This document shows positions 11,381-20,434 of a stretch of 64,000 bases of DNA, one piece after another; position 1 is the stretch's first letter; each line of letters opens with the position of its first letter. A model generated the notes under the pieces. It worked only from the letters and a program-made list of their open reading frames with translations, was not told where the DNA came from and searched no databases. Both the position numbers and the translations under genes were made by a program. Source of the DNA: Enterococcus hulanensis (GTDB lineage: Bacteria > Bacillota > Bacilli > Lactobacillales > Enterococcaceae); assembly GCF_005405485.1 (NCBI RefSeq), contig NZ_BJED01000008.1, forward strand, positions 158,343 through 222,342, read 5' to 3'.

Positions 11381-11412
11381 AAAAATGAGCTTCCTAAAAT
11401 AGGAAGCTCATT
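11381..11412 (-). terminator. Terminator of the sugar ABC operon
   Basis: Stem AATGAGCTTCCTA (11384-11396) with TAGGAAGCTCATT (11400-11412), followed on the minus strand by six T. It lies 26 nt past the yjfF-like stop. Confidence 0.85.
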
Positions 11413-11438
11413 AAACTATATCTATTTTGAAACCCGTA

Positions 11439-12470
11439 TCAGACCACCACATCGATGGATTCGTCTATAGTTTCTTCTTTTGTTTTCTTTGTATCTTTCG
11501 TTCGCTTGCCGCGATTTACGATCGCCACCTGCATGACGATACAAAGGAGCATCAATAACCCGACAAAAATCTTCGTCCACCACGAGCTGAGGGTCCCTTG
11601 AAAATCTACCATCGTACGAATCACACCCGTAATTAAGACACCTATCACCGGTCCAATCAAGGAGCCGACACCACCAGTCAATAACACCCCGCCGATTACA
11701 CAAGCAGCGATAGCGTCCATTTCTAACCCCTGAGCATGCAAGCCATAGCCCGATAATGTGTAAAAGCTGAACATCACACCAGCCAATGACGATCCAAAAC
11801 CACTTAAAGAGTAAATCATAATTCTCGTGCGATCCACCGGCAGGCCCATCAAGATTGCCGACTGCATGTTGCCGCCGATGGCAAAAACGGTTCGGCCAAA
11901 TTGAGTATATTTTGACACATAGATACAAGCAAGTACGAAGACGATCGCAATCAACACATTCAGCGAAATAAAGTAACCCGGCAGCAAATAGATTTTAAAT
12001 TGCGACAGCTTATAAAACGTATCATCCGTAATCGGGATCGACTCGATCGAGATCAGATAGCAGACGCCGCGGGCAAAAAACATTCCGGCAAGCGTAACGA
12101 TCCAAGGATGCATCTTGAAATATTGGATAAGAAAGCCTTGAACTGTTCCAAATGCAATACCAATTAATAAGCAAAGGACGATTACAATAAAAGCATTCAA
12201 CCCTTTTTGCAGCAAAGCAGCCGCAATCATCGACGTCATTGCGATCACTGCACCAACGGACAAATCAATACCGCCTGTTAATATTGGAAAACAAATCCCA
12301 CAAGCCAGCACGATTAGATGGGCATTATTGATAAATAGATTCAAAACAACCCGCAATGATAAAAAGCTAGGATACATCACTGAGCCCGCCAAAAACATCA
12401 AGAGGAAAATTCCAATGGAGGCCAACAACGGAATATTAAAATTACCAAGCTTAATTTTCAATCGAAACAC
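11439..12470 (-). CDS. yjfF: Sugar ABC transporter permease, YjfF (galactofuranose) type
   Basis: A 343-residue inner-membrane permease of the BPD_transp_2 (RbsC-like) family with about 8-10 membrane helices and the permease signature GGIDLSVGAVIAMTSMIAAALLQ. The later cassette IMIYSLSGFGSSLAGVMFSFYTLSGYG...DAIAACVIGGVLLTGGVGS is also typical. It is the second permease of the operon; its start overlaps the end of the first by 20 nt. In E. coli the YtfQRT-YjfF system imports galactofuranose; the assignment here is by family and gene order, so another furanose or pentose remains possible. The C-terminus is a charged cytoplasmic tail. Confidence 0.82.
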   Translation of the reverse strand: MFRLKIKLGNFNIPLLASIGIFLLMFLAGSVMYPSFLSLRVVLNLFINNAHLIVLACGICFPILTGGIDLSVGAVIAMTSMIAAALLQKGLNAFIVIVLCLLIGIAFGTVQGFLIQYFKMHPWIVTLAGMFFARGVCYLISIESIPITDDTFYKLSQFKIYLLPGYFISLNVLIAIVFVLACIYVSKYTQFGRTVFAIGGNMQSAILMGLPVDRTRIMIYSLSGFGSSLAGVMFSFYTLSGYGLHAQGLEMDAIAACVIGGVLLTGGVGSLIGPVIGVLITGVIRTMVDFQGTLSSWWTKIFVGLLMLLCIVMQVAIVNRGKRTKDTKKTKEETIDESIDVVV

Positions 12471-13467
12471 CTGCCTTTCTTTTCTGCTTCATTGCTGTCG
12501 ACCATTCTTTCATTTTTTCAGAAGAAAGCAGCACCACAAATATTACCACGATCGCTTTGACTACCATGATCGTCTCTGACGGAATCCCAAAAGTAAAAAT
12601 AGTTGTCGTCAAGGTTTGGATAAACAGAGCACCGACTACTGTTCCGCCAAGATAGAATTTCCCGCCATCCATCGACGTGCCTCCCAATACAACTGCTAGA
12701 ATCGCATCAAGCTCCAACATCAGTCCGTTATTATTTCCATCTGCACTAGAAACATTTGCGCTATCCATCATTCCGCTCAATGCTGCCAGCACACCACAAA
12801 TTATGTAGCATATCCATAAAACTTGCCGCGTATTGATCCCTGCATAGCGAGCGGATTGCTCATTAATCCCGACCGATTCGATCGACAGCCCTAACGAAGT
12901 CTTTCTTGTCAGCAGATAAACACCCAGAACGATCAATCCCATCAAGATTGCTGGAAAAGGGATTCCTAAAAAATAGCCTCGGCCAATAAATGAATAGGAA
13001 GTCTTTCCTAAAGTCAAAATTTCACCGCCGGAAATAATTTGAGCAAACCCGCGACCGACTGTCATCAAGATCAACGTTGCAATCATCGGCTGGATATTCA
13101 GTTTAGCTACCAAAAAGCCATTCCATATCCCGCAAAGACAGCCCACAATTAGACCTGCTGCAATTGCCGCAACAACCGGAGTCCCAATTGTCAGTAAATA
13201 AGCAGCGACCATCGCTCCCAAGGCGTTGACTGAGCCGACCGAGATGTCGATGCCTCGAGTTGCGATTACTAAACACATCCCGATTGAAACGATGACCAAT
13301 GAAGCTCCACGATTTAAGACATCGATCATACTTCCATATAAGTGTCCGTTATTAATCGATAATTTGAAAAAGTTCGGTGAAAATATTAAGTTGAACAGTA
13401 AGATCAGTAATAGACCGACTACTGCCCACAGTTCCTTGCGTTTTAACAACCGTTTGAGTTTTTCCAT
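12451..13467 (-). CDS. ytfT: Sugar ABC transporter permease, YtfT type
   Basis: A 338-residue permease of the same family as its neighbour. It has the signature ATRGIDISVGSVNALGAMVAAYLL and the TM block LDAILAVVLGGTSMDGGKFYLGGTVVGAL. The start codon shares one base with the end of the ATPase gene, so the transporter genes are translationally coupled. It forms the heterodimeric membrane channel with the YjfF-like protein. Confidence 0.82.
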   Translation of the reverse strand: MEKLKRLLKRKELWAVVGLLLILLFNLIFSPNFFKLSINNGHLYGSMIDVLNRGASLVIVSIGMCLVIATRGIDISVGSVNALGAMVAAYLLTIGTPVVAAIAAGLIVGCLCGIWNGFLVAKLNIQPMIATLILMTVGRGFAQIISGGEILTLGKTSYSFIGRGYFLGIPFPAILMGLIVLGVYLLTRKTSLGLSIESVGINEQSARYAGINTRQVLWICYIICGVLAALSGMMDSANVSSADGNNNGLMLELDAILAVVLGGTSMDGGKFYLGGTVVGALFIQTLTTTIFTFGIPSETIMVVKAIVVIFVVLLSSEKMKEWSTAMKQKRKAGVSIEN

Positions 13468-14969
13468 TACGATACCTCCCCGGCAATAGCGCTCATGATA
13501 TTGTTCTCAGAAATTTGCTCCTCAACCAATTCAGCCACTGAAAGCCGATCTCTTAGCACGATGATCCGATCGCAGCAGCGAACCATTTCCTCATACTCAG
13601 AAGAAATGAACAAGATCGACATCCCTTTTCTGGAAATTGAAAGAATCAGACTTTCAATTTCCCTTTTTGAACCAATATCGATTCCCCTCGTCGGTTCATC
13701 CAAAATTAGAAGCTTAGGATCGGTTACCAGCCAACGAGCCAATAACACTTTTTGCTGATTTCCCCCCGATAACTCACCAACTTTTTTATCGGCATCTGGA
13801 GTTTTGATGTTCAATAGCTTTATATATCTTTCAGCAATCTCTTGCTGCTCTTTATAACCGATTCGTTTCCAGCCCCGTTTTGCCTGCAAAGACACGATGA
13901 TATTTTCACGAATACTCAAATCAGCCAAAATCCCTGAGACCTTTCGATCTTCAGAACAAAAGCCGATATTTTCTTTGATAGCCTTTTGCGGGAACATTTT
14001 TTTAATATGATCATTATCGATGTAAAGAACACCTTCATCAAACTCTTGTGCCCCAAACAACAGCTCGGCTACCTCGCTTCGACCAGAACCCAAAAGCCCT
14101 GCTAAACCTAAAACCTCGCCTTCACGAATCTTCATGGAAAAATCATTGATCACGCCTTTTTTTGTGACATTCCGCATTTGAATAAAACTCGTTTGCGGAT
14201 AATCGGTGGTTTTCCTGAATGCCCGAGAATCCTCATCCTTGAATTCTTGACCAATCATTTTAGTCACCAAGTCGATCTGGCTTAGTTCATTTGCAGGATA
14301 TTCTCCAATCCAGCGGCCATTTCGCAGTACAGTAATTCGATCAGAAATGGCATAGACTTGATCCAAGAAATGAGTTACGAACAAAATGGCCATTCCATTA
14401 TTTTTCAACTCGCGAATAATCTCAAATAATTGCTCTACCTCATTGCCGTCCAAACTAGATGTCGGCTCATCTAATATCAAAACCCCGGCCGACATATCTA
14501 CCGCCCGTGCGATTGCAATCATCTGCTGAACGGAAACAGAGTAGCTGTCGAGTGTTTGCGTTACATCTACATCAATCTTCAATGTTTCTAACAGCTTCTT
14601 AGCATCCTCATTCATTTTCTTCCAATCAATCTTGCCCAGCTTCTTTGGTTGTCGACCAATATAGATATTTTCTGCTACCGTTAGATTTGGACACAAATTG
14701 ATTTCTTGATAAACCGTACTGATGCCGGTCTCTTGTGCTTCTTGCGGTGTCTGCGGTTCAATTTCTTGATTATTCAGTACAATCGTTCCGCTGGTTTTAG
14801 GATAGACACCGGTCATTACCTTGATCATGGTAGATTTTCCGGCACCATTTTCGCCCATTAACGCGTGGACCTCACCTTTACGAAGCTTGAGCTTTACATC
14901 ATCTAATGCCTTTACCCCGGGAAATTCTTTCGAAATATGCTCGAGGGAAAGGATCACTTCATTTTCCAT
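13467..14969 (-). CDS. ytfR: Sugar ABC transporter ATP-binding protein, YtfR type (two ATPase domains)
   Basis: About 500 residues from the ATG at 14969, which has AAGGAGG upstream; the open frame starts 30 nt earlier without one. The first ATPase domain holds Walker A GENGAGKSTMIKV, signature VSVQQMIAIARA and Walker B GVLILDEPTSSLDG. The second holds a modified P-loop GLLGSGRSEVAE, signature LSGGNQQKVLLARWL and LLILDEPTRGIDIG. This tandem arrangement is that of RbsA/MglA/YtfR carbohydrate importers. It powers the two permeases encoded downstream. Confidence 0.9.
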   Translation of the reverse strand: MENEVILSLEHISKEFPGVKALDDVKLKLRKGEVHALMGENGAGKSTMIKVMTGVYPKTSGTIVLNNQEIEPQTPQEAQETGISTVYQEINLCPNLTVAENIYIGRQPKKLGKIDWKKMNEDAKKLLETLKIDVDVTQTLDSYSVSVQQMIAIARAVDMSAGVLILDEPTSSLDGNEVEQLFEIIRELKNNGMAILFVTHFLDQVYAISDRITVLRNGRWIGEYPANELSQIDLVTKMIGQEFKDEDSRAFRKTTDYPQTSFIQMRNVTKKGVINDFSMKIREGEVLGLAGLLGSGRSEVAELLFGAQEFDEGVLYIDNDHIKKMFPQKAIKENIGFCSEDRKVSGILADLSIRENIIVSLQAKRGWKRIGYKEQQEIAERYIKLLNIKTPDADKKVGELSGGNQQKVLLARWLVTDPKLLILDEPTRGIDIGSKREIESLILSISRKGMSILFISSEYEEMVRCCDRIIVLRDRLSVAELVEEQISENNIMSAIAGEVS

Positions 14970-15005
14970 GTAGGGATTCCTCCTTTTATCGCGATCCATA
15001 AAGTT

Positions 15006-15040
15006 TAAAAAAGGAATAGAGCGACCTCTATTCCTTTTTA
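15006..15040 (-). terminator. Hairpin with U-tract between ytfQ and ytfR (leaky terminator)
   Basis: Stem AAAAAGGAATAGAG with CTCTATTCCTTTTT around a 4-nt loop, then TTTAAAC on the minus strand. It comes 5 nt after the binding-protein stop and before the ATPase gene. Such hairpins usually keep binding-protein mRNA in excess over transporter mRNA. Confidence 0.8.
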
Positions 15041-15044
15041 AGTA

Positions 15045-16061
15045 TTAGTAAGGTCTTGGTAGGTTTTCTTCTGCGTTCTTACTATCAAAGATACCGTTTT
15101 CGACAAATACTTCCTTCTTAACTTTTTCGCCTTTGGCTAATTTTTTAGCTGTTTCGATGATGTCTTCTCCGTATAACGGGCTGCACTCAACTACACAATT
15201 GATCTTTCCATCGACAACTTGTTCCAATGCATCGTTAGTTCCATCGAAGGAAATGACTGTAATATCTTTTCCAGGTACTTTTCCTACCTCTTCGATTGCT
15301 TGAATTGCCCCCATTGCCATATCATCATTTTCCGAGAAGAGTACATCAATGTTATCGCCATTCGATTTCATGAAGGCTTCCATTACTTCTTTGCCTTCCG
15401 CACGAGTGAAGTTACCAGACTGCTGTTCAATGATTTTCCAGTTTTTGTGTTTCTTGACTCCTTCCGTAATTCCAGCCGTACGTCCAACTTGCGCAGAAGA
15501 TCCGGTGGTCCCTTGCAGATGGGCGATATTCAATGCATCGCTTTCTTTGCCCGTTTCCTTCAACTGGTCTTCTAGCCATTTAATTCCTCTTTCACCTTCA
15601 TCTTTAGAGTCGGTTCCGATCCAAGCGCTGTACAAGTCGTCGATCTTCTTGCCTTTCATCTTCCGGTCAACGATCAATACAGGAATATTCGCATCCTTCG
15701 CTTCTGTCAAAACAGTTTCCCAGCCAGTTTCCACAACCGGAGCCACTGCGATTACGTCTACACCTTGTTGAATGAAGTTACGAATAGCCGAAATTTGGTT
15801 TTCTTGTTTTTGCTGTGCATCAGAGAATTTTAAATTGACGTTCGGATCATTTTTCGCCGCATCTTGAACTGATTTCGTATTGGCTGTCCGCCACTGACTT
15901 TCAGCACCTAATTGAGAAAAACCGATAGTAATTTTTTCGTCTTTCCCTTTTTTAGCACTAGAGCCATCTGTAGAACCGCCACCGCCACCACAACCAGCTA
16001 ACAATGTAGCAACTAATGTAAGTGACAAGAACGCGCTGACCAAATTTTTCTTTTTCATCAT
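15045..16061 (-). CDS. ytfQ: Sugar ABC transporter substrate-binding lipoprotein, YtfQ type
   Basis: A 338-residue lipoprotein: signal sequence with the lipobox VATLLAGCGGG, then a Gly/Ser linker and a periplasmic-binding-protein fold (Peripla_BP_4). The start ITIGFSQLGAESQWR and VDVIAVAPVVETGWETVL are YtfQ-like. VIVDRKMKG and DVLFSENDDMAMGAIQAIEEVG, then VISFDGTNDALEQVVDGKINCVVECSPLYG, complete the ligand cleft. It is clearly paralogous to the binding protein encoded divergently at 16301-17269. It is expected on the outer face of the membrane, delivering ligand to YtfT/YjfF. Confidence 0.88.
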   Translation of the reverse strand: MMKKKNLVSAFLSLTLVATLLAGCGGGGGSTDGSSAKKGKDEKITIGFSQLGAESQWRTANTKSVQDAAKNDPNVNLKFSDAQQKQENQISAIRNFIQQGVDVIAVAPVVETGWETVLTEAKDANIPVLIVDRKMKGKKIDDLYSAWIGTDSKDEGERGIKWLEDQLKETGKESDALNIAHLQGTTGSSAQVGRTAGITEGVKKHKNWKIIEQQSGNFTRAEGKEVMEAFMKSNGDNIDVLFSENDDMAMGAIQAIEEVGKVPGKDITVISFDGTNDALEQVVDGKINCVVECSPLYGEDIIETAKKLAKGEKVKKEVFVENGIFDSKNAEENLPRPY

Positions 16062-16105
16062 TTTCCCTCGCTTCTTCTTTTGATGAGTTAATCATAAAGC
16101 GAAAT

Positions 16106-16119
16106 TGAAAACGCTACCA
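16106..16119 (+). promoter_or_regulatory. cre (CcpA) site in the ytfQ / sensor-operon intergenic region
   Basis: TGAAAACGCTACCA fits TGWAANCGNTNWCA with one mismatch. It lies 45 nt upstream of ytfQ in the 239-bp divergent region, so carbon catabolite repression of the transporter is likely. Confidence 0.65.
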
Positions 16120-16300
16120 TGGATCATTTATGCTAAATTCCTTTAAATATTTCAGGCTTTTCCCTAAACTAAAAAATAAACGTCAGAGAACCTTGATTAT
16201 TTTTAGATAGTTCCTTAAAAAAATTTCGATTTGCTATCTTTGGTATATTTTTTTTCATACAATATAGGTAAGAATAGTTGAGGATTTGAGGGGAAGAAAA

Positions 16301-17269
16301 ATGAAAAGGGTTTCACTTTTAATAGTACTGCTTTTACTGCTTACTAGCTGCTCTGCTGGAAAATCCAAGTCAGGTACAGATAAGAAACAATACGTGATCG
16401 GTTTTTCTCAGATCGGTGCGGAAAGTTCTTGGCGGGAACGTAATACCGAATCGGTCTTAGACGCAGGAAAAAAAGCCGATTATAAGATCCTTTATAAAAA
16501 TGCTAACCAAAGCCAAGCAGAGCAAATCAAGGACGTACGTTCCTTCATCGCTTCACGCGTTGACCTGATTATTTTGACCCCCATTGTGGAGACTGGATGG
16601 AAGCACGTCTTAGAAGAAGCTGCTGCGGCCGACATTCCGGTTGTTATTAATGATCGGCTGATTTCAGAGGAGGATTCTCACCTTTATCAAACTTTTGTTG
16701 GTCCAAATGTGCCTATTCAAGGAATTCAAACAGCCGACTTTCTAAAAAAGAAATTTAAAAATGTTCCTGCACCGATCAATATCGTCGAAATCCAAGGAAG
16801 CAAAGATGCTTCACCAGCTATCAGCCGGCATGCTGGTTTACTGGAAGGTATAAAGGATGATACTCGTTTTCAAATGATTGCTTCCGTTCATGGCGACTTT
16901 ATGCTCTCCAAAGGCCGCGAGGCAATTAAGAATGTGGCCAAATCTCATGATCTTCGACAAGTGGATGTGATTTACTGTCACAATGATGATATGACCGACG
17001 GCGTAGTCTCCTATTTAGAAGAAACGGATATCAAACCGGGAAAAGACATTATTATTTGCAGCGTTGACGGTCAGCAAAGTGCGATTAATCTGCTAAAGGC
17101 TGGGAAAATCAACTGCGTAATCGAATGTGATCCAAATATGGGTGAAATGCTTTTTGAGGTCGTAACTGCTGTATTGGAAGGAAAAGACGTTCCCAAAGAG
17201 AACTTTACTACCGGAAGGATTTTTTCTGAGTTTTCTGAGTTGAATAAAATTGAGGAACGAGGGTATTGA
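16301..17269 (+). CDS. Accessory sugar-binding lipoprotein of a three-component sensor
   Basis: About 322 residues from the ATG at 16301 (GAGGGGAAG upstream). It has a short signal with lipobox LLLLLTSCSAG. The body is a YtfQ-like binding protein (VIGFSQIGAESSWRERNTESV; LIILTPIVETGWKHVLEE; VIYCHNDDMTDGVVSYLEE) that shares clear blocks with the transporter's own binding protein. It is the first gene of an operon with a histidine kinase (2-nt gap) and a response regulator. The usual reading is that it binds the sugar outside the cell and presents it to the kinase rather than to the permease (inference from operon layout). Confidence 0.85.
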   Translation: MKRVSLLIVLLLLLTSCSAGKSKSGTDKKQYVIGFSQIGAESSWRERNTESVLDAGKKADYKILYKNANQSQAEQIKDVRSFIASRVDLIILTPIVETGWKHVLEEAAAADIPVVINDRLISEEDSHLYQTFVGPNVPIQGIQTADFLKKKFKNVPAPINIVEIQGSKDASPAISRHAGLLEGIKDDTRFQMIASVHGDFMLSKGREAIKNVAKSHDLRQVDVIYCHNDDMTDGVVSYLEETDIKPGKDIIICSVDGQQSAINLLKAGKINCVIECDPNMGEMLFEVVTAVLEGKDVPKENFTTGRIFSEFSELNKIEERGY

Positions 17270-17271
17270 GT

Positions 17272-18720
17272 ATGAAGCGGATAAGTATCGGAAACACCTT
17301 AAACTTTCATTATAAGCTGGTGATTCTCTTAGTCATTTTACCGATGGTATTCATCAGTGTTTTCTTCATGGTCAATATTTTTCAATATCGGAAATCAATT
17401 GAGAACGTCAACTATGTCAACAAGTTGAATTCTGAAATGGCTACAAAAATCGACAACTCGGTTTTTTATTTGATTACCGGAAAACCCACAAAAATGCAGG
17501 ACCCCGCTGAATTGATTCTTTATTATCACAAAAAACTGGACACATTGAAGACCAGCTCTTCTTCCGTCGATCAGCAGCAGACCTTAGATGTGGCAAAACG
17601 CATATTAGACACTGATCGCCATTATGTGAATACGATCAAAGATAATATAGCCACAGAAAAACCAATCAGTGAGAGTGAAGCGATCCTAGTCGAAATTCGC
17701 AACGTCAATGTTCTATTAAAAGACACCTTACAGGAATTTGTGACGGGCGAGATCAATCTCTCAAATAAAAAGAGCAATCAGATTTTCCAAACGATTATTA
17801 TTTTGCTGTTTTTAGAACTCTGTTTAGTCGTCATTCTCATTCTTATTATCAGCCGAAATAAAAAAGATTTAACTGCCCGAATACAGACACCAATGGACAA
17901 AATTCTAACTTCCCTCTCTGAAGTTTCTAAAGGAAACTGGGATACTCAGGTGGAAAGCTCTGAAATCATTGAGTTTGACCTTTTATCGACTGAGGTCAAT
18001 CAAATGACCACTCAGATCAAAGCGCTAATAGAACAAAACGAACGTAAACAACAAGCAATTGCCAAAGCCGAATTGAAAGCCTTGCAGGCCCAAATAACGC
18101 CCCATTTCATTTACAACAGCTTAGATGCGATCATCACCTTATCAGAATTAGATGAACCAGAACGGGTGGTCGAAACAACACTAGCCTTATCGAATTTTTT
18201 TAAGCTGACACTAAACAATGGCAAAGATTGGGTGACCGTCCAACAAGAAATCGAACATGTCAAAAGCTATCTGCAGATTTTAAAAACTCGCTATGGCTCG
18301 ATTTTAGAGTATCAGCTTATGATTGATCCTTCGATCGAGAACATTAAAATGCTAAAAATGATTTTACAGCCGCTCGTTGAAAATGCCATGTATCACGGGA
18401 TTAAACACAGCCGCCGACGCGGACTCATCGAAATTCGCGGGACACAGCAAAATCAAATGCTGATCTTTGAAGTCGCAGATAACGGCAGCGGGATGTCCCC
18501 TCGGCAAGTGGCTGAGCTGCAAAAAAATATTCAAGAGCTCGATCCTACTGGTGTATCTGGCGGTTATGGACTTTATAATGTTTATCGCAGATTGCGGCTT
18601 TACTTTGGTGCGGCAGCTGAGCTGCGAATAGCTAGTCAAGAAAATCAAGGAACAACAGTTACAATCATGCTGCCGATTCGAGATGATGCGTTTTTAGAAA
18701 CGGAGGAAGAAGATGCTTAA
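17272..18720 (+). CDS. YesM-type sensor histidine kinase
   Basis: About 482 residues from the ATG at 17272 (GAGGAACGAGGG upstream; a TTG two codons earlier is possible). Two membrane helices (about 18-37 and 172-194) enclose a ~130-residue extracellular sensor. A HAMP-like segment follows, then the His_kinase domain ALQAQITPHFIYNSLDAI with the phosphorylated His at about 278. The HATPase_c domain has LQPLVENAMYHGIKH (N box), VADNGSGMSP (G1) and GYGLYNVYRRL (G2). This family pairs with AraC-type response regulators in sugar loci. The stop overlaps the regulator start by 8 nt (ATGCTTAA). Confidence 0.92.
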   Translation: MKRISIGNTLNFHYKLVILLVILPMVFISVFFMVNIFQYRKSIENVNYVNKLNSEMATKIDNSVFYLITGKPTKMQDPAELILYYHKKLDTLKTSSSSVDQQQTLDVAKRILDTDRHYVNTIKDNIATEKPISESEAILVEIRNVNVLLKDTLQEFVTGEINLSNKKSNQIFQTIIILLFLELCLVVILILIISRNKKDLTARIQTPMDKILTSLSEVSKGNWDTQVESSEIIEFDLLSTEVNQMTTQIKALIEQNERKQQAIAKAELKALQAQITPHFIYNSLDAIITLSELDEPERVVETTLALSNFFKLTLNNGKDWVTVQQEIEHVKSYLQILKTRYGSILEYQLMIDPSIENIKMLKMILQPLVENAMYHGIKHSRRRGLIEIRGTQQNQMLIFEVADNGSGMSPRQVAELQKNIQELDPTGVSGGYGLYNVYRRLRLYFGAAAELRIASQENQGTTVTIMLPIRDDAFLETEEEDA

Positions 18721-20284
18721 AGTGTTTATCGCTGAAGACGAGGAGATCATTCGTTTATCGTTACGCAAACAACTTGCGAAATTGGAAAAGGAAGGCACTG
18801 TTCAATTTATTGGTGAAGCCAGCGATGGCGACATGGCTCTTTCCATGATGCAAGAGTTGAAACCCGATCTGCTTTTGACAGATATTCGCATGCCCTTTAT
18901 GAACGGATTGGACCTTGCTCGTTATGCTAAAGAAATGCTGCCGTGGCTTCATGTGATCATCATTAGCGGTTACGATGATTTTGCCTACTCTCAAGAAGCT
19001 ATCGCCATTGGTGTTGATTCCTACATCACTAAGCCTGTAACTACCATTGAGCTGATCGATGCTATCAAATCTTCACAAAAGCGAATTCAGCAAGAACGCG
19101 AGCGGCAGAATCAGCCAGATCAAAAAAATAAGCTCATGCATTTTGAATACTACAAAGAACATTTTTTCCATCATTTAGAGAAAAACGGCTACGACCCTAG
19201 TGAATTGATCGAACGTCAGGAGAAGCTCAACTTTAATCTATTGGGACAGTATCTAACGGTCATCTACATCAAATTGCCGCAACAGCATTTAAATGAACAA
19301 AGCTATCAGCATCTTGTCCTTCGTTTAAATGAAGTCTTTGACTCAGATAAAAATGTCCTGCCAGTGGTCTATGATACCCTTACTATCAAGTGTCTAGTTA
19401 GTGGTGCAAGCGAAGGCAAATCAATGGATAAAGCCTATTACGCGGCAGATATTCTGAAATACGAACTGTTAAGTATGGAGGAAACTGCTTTTGTTATCGC
19501 AATTGGCAATACCTCTAATCGTTTGACCGAGCTTCGCAACAATCTATTATTGACCCAACAATTTGCACTTGAAAGTCTCGAACCCTTCAACGGGAAAATT
19601 ATTCAGCGAGCAGACACACTAAATGTCGCAGATGCTGGTTTTGTCCTACCCGATAAAACGGTCCTAAATCTCAATCAGCAAGAATTTCAAGTAACCGAAT
19701 TAATCAATACGATCTTACAGGGCTTAGAAACTGAGAATGGCTTCTCCTCCTCTTCGGCCTATCAAACGACACAATACTTGCTAAAATTCTTAGAAAAATT
19801 GAACACCAATCAAGGTCGAAAAGTTTTGGTAGAATACCAAGAAGCTGATTTAGTTTTAATCAGCAAAACACCTTCAGTTTTTCGACTGCTCCTTGAAGTA
19901 TTGCTGACGGCGATCAAAAATGGGCTAAAAGAAAAAAGCTATCAGAAAAAAGAGCAGGAGCATCCTGTCGTAACAGCTGTCTACAAAGAGATCTTGGAAA
20001 ACTACTCGGACCCCAATTTATCCTTACAAGTAGTTGCCGATAACGCAGGAGTTAGCCAAACATATCTAAGTACCCTTTTTTCTCAGTCAAAAGGAAAAAA
20101 CTTCATTGACGCATTGACTGAGATTCGCCTAGATCATGCAAAAGAGCTGCTGAGAGAAACAGATCTGCTAATCACTGCGATTGCCTTTGAGATTGGCTAT
20201 AATGACCCTAACTATTTCAGCTATCTCTTCAAAAAGAAAATCGGCGTTTCTCCAAAAGCTTTTCGCAATTCGCAAAATAAATAA
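18713..20284 (+). CDS. YesN-type response regulator with AraC DNA-binding domain
   Basis: A 523-residue regulator. The N-terminal receiver has the acidic pair EDEE and the phospho-Asp at 57 (LLLTDIRMPF), with ISGYDDF and KPV for the switch residues. A long middle region (about 150-400) is of unknown fold. The C-terminal AraC domain carries two HTH motifs (LSLQVVADNAGVSQTYLSTLFS and DLLITAIAFEIGYNDPNYFSYLFKKKIGVSP). With the sensor kinase it probably activates the divergent ytfQ operon when the binding protein is loaded. Confidence 0.92.
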   Translation: MLKVFIAEDEEIIRLSLRKQLAKLEKEGTVQFIGEASDGDMALSMMQELKPDLLLTDIRMPFMNGLDLARYAKEMLPWLHVIIISGYDDFAYSQEAIAIGVDSYITKPVTTIELIDAIKSSQKRIQQERERQNQPDQKNKLMHFEYYKEHFFHHLEKNGYDPSELIERQEKLNFNLLGQYLTVIYIKLPQQHLNEQSYQHLVLRLNEVFDSDKNVLPVVYDTLTIKCLVSGASEGKSMDKAYYAADILKYELLSMEETAFVIAIGNTSNRLTELRNNLLLTQQFALESLEPFNGKIIQRADTLNVADAGFVLPDKTVLNLNQQEFQVTELINTILQGLETENGFSSSSAYQTTQYLLKFLEKLNTNQGRKVLVEYQEADLVLISKTPSVFRLLLEVLLTAIKNGLKEKSYQKKEQEHPVVTAVYKEILENYSDPNLSLQVVADNAGVSQTYLSTLFSQSKGKNFIDALTEIRLDHAKELLRETDLLITAIAFEIGYNDPNYFSYLFKKKIGVSPKAFRNSQNK

Positions 20285-20325
20285 ACCTAAGAAGAAAATC
20301 AAGTTCTTCTTAGGTTTATTTTTCT
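20281..20325 (+). terminator. Terminator after the response regulator gene
   Basis: A 16-bp stem (20281-20296 with 20304-20319) around a 7-nt loop, followed by TTTTTCT. The stem includes the stop codon. Confidence 0.85.
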
Positions 20326-20434
20326 GCAGTTTTCCAACATCCGTCAAATTCTTAAACACTTATATTTCCATATAAAGAGTGCCTGAACCTCGACTAACTT
20401 AAAAATCATCGCATCCATTAGAAAATGAAACGTT

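Noticed and set aside
11422..11928. 168-residue minus-strand open frame overlapping yjfF
   Set aside because: Trp/Cys/Arg-rich sequence typical of a shifted frame inside the clear permease gene.
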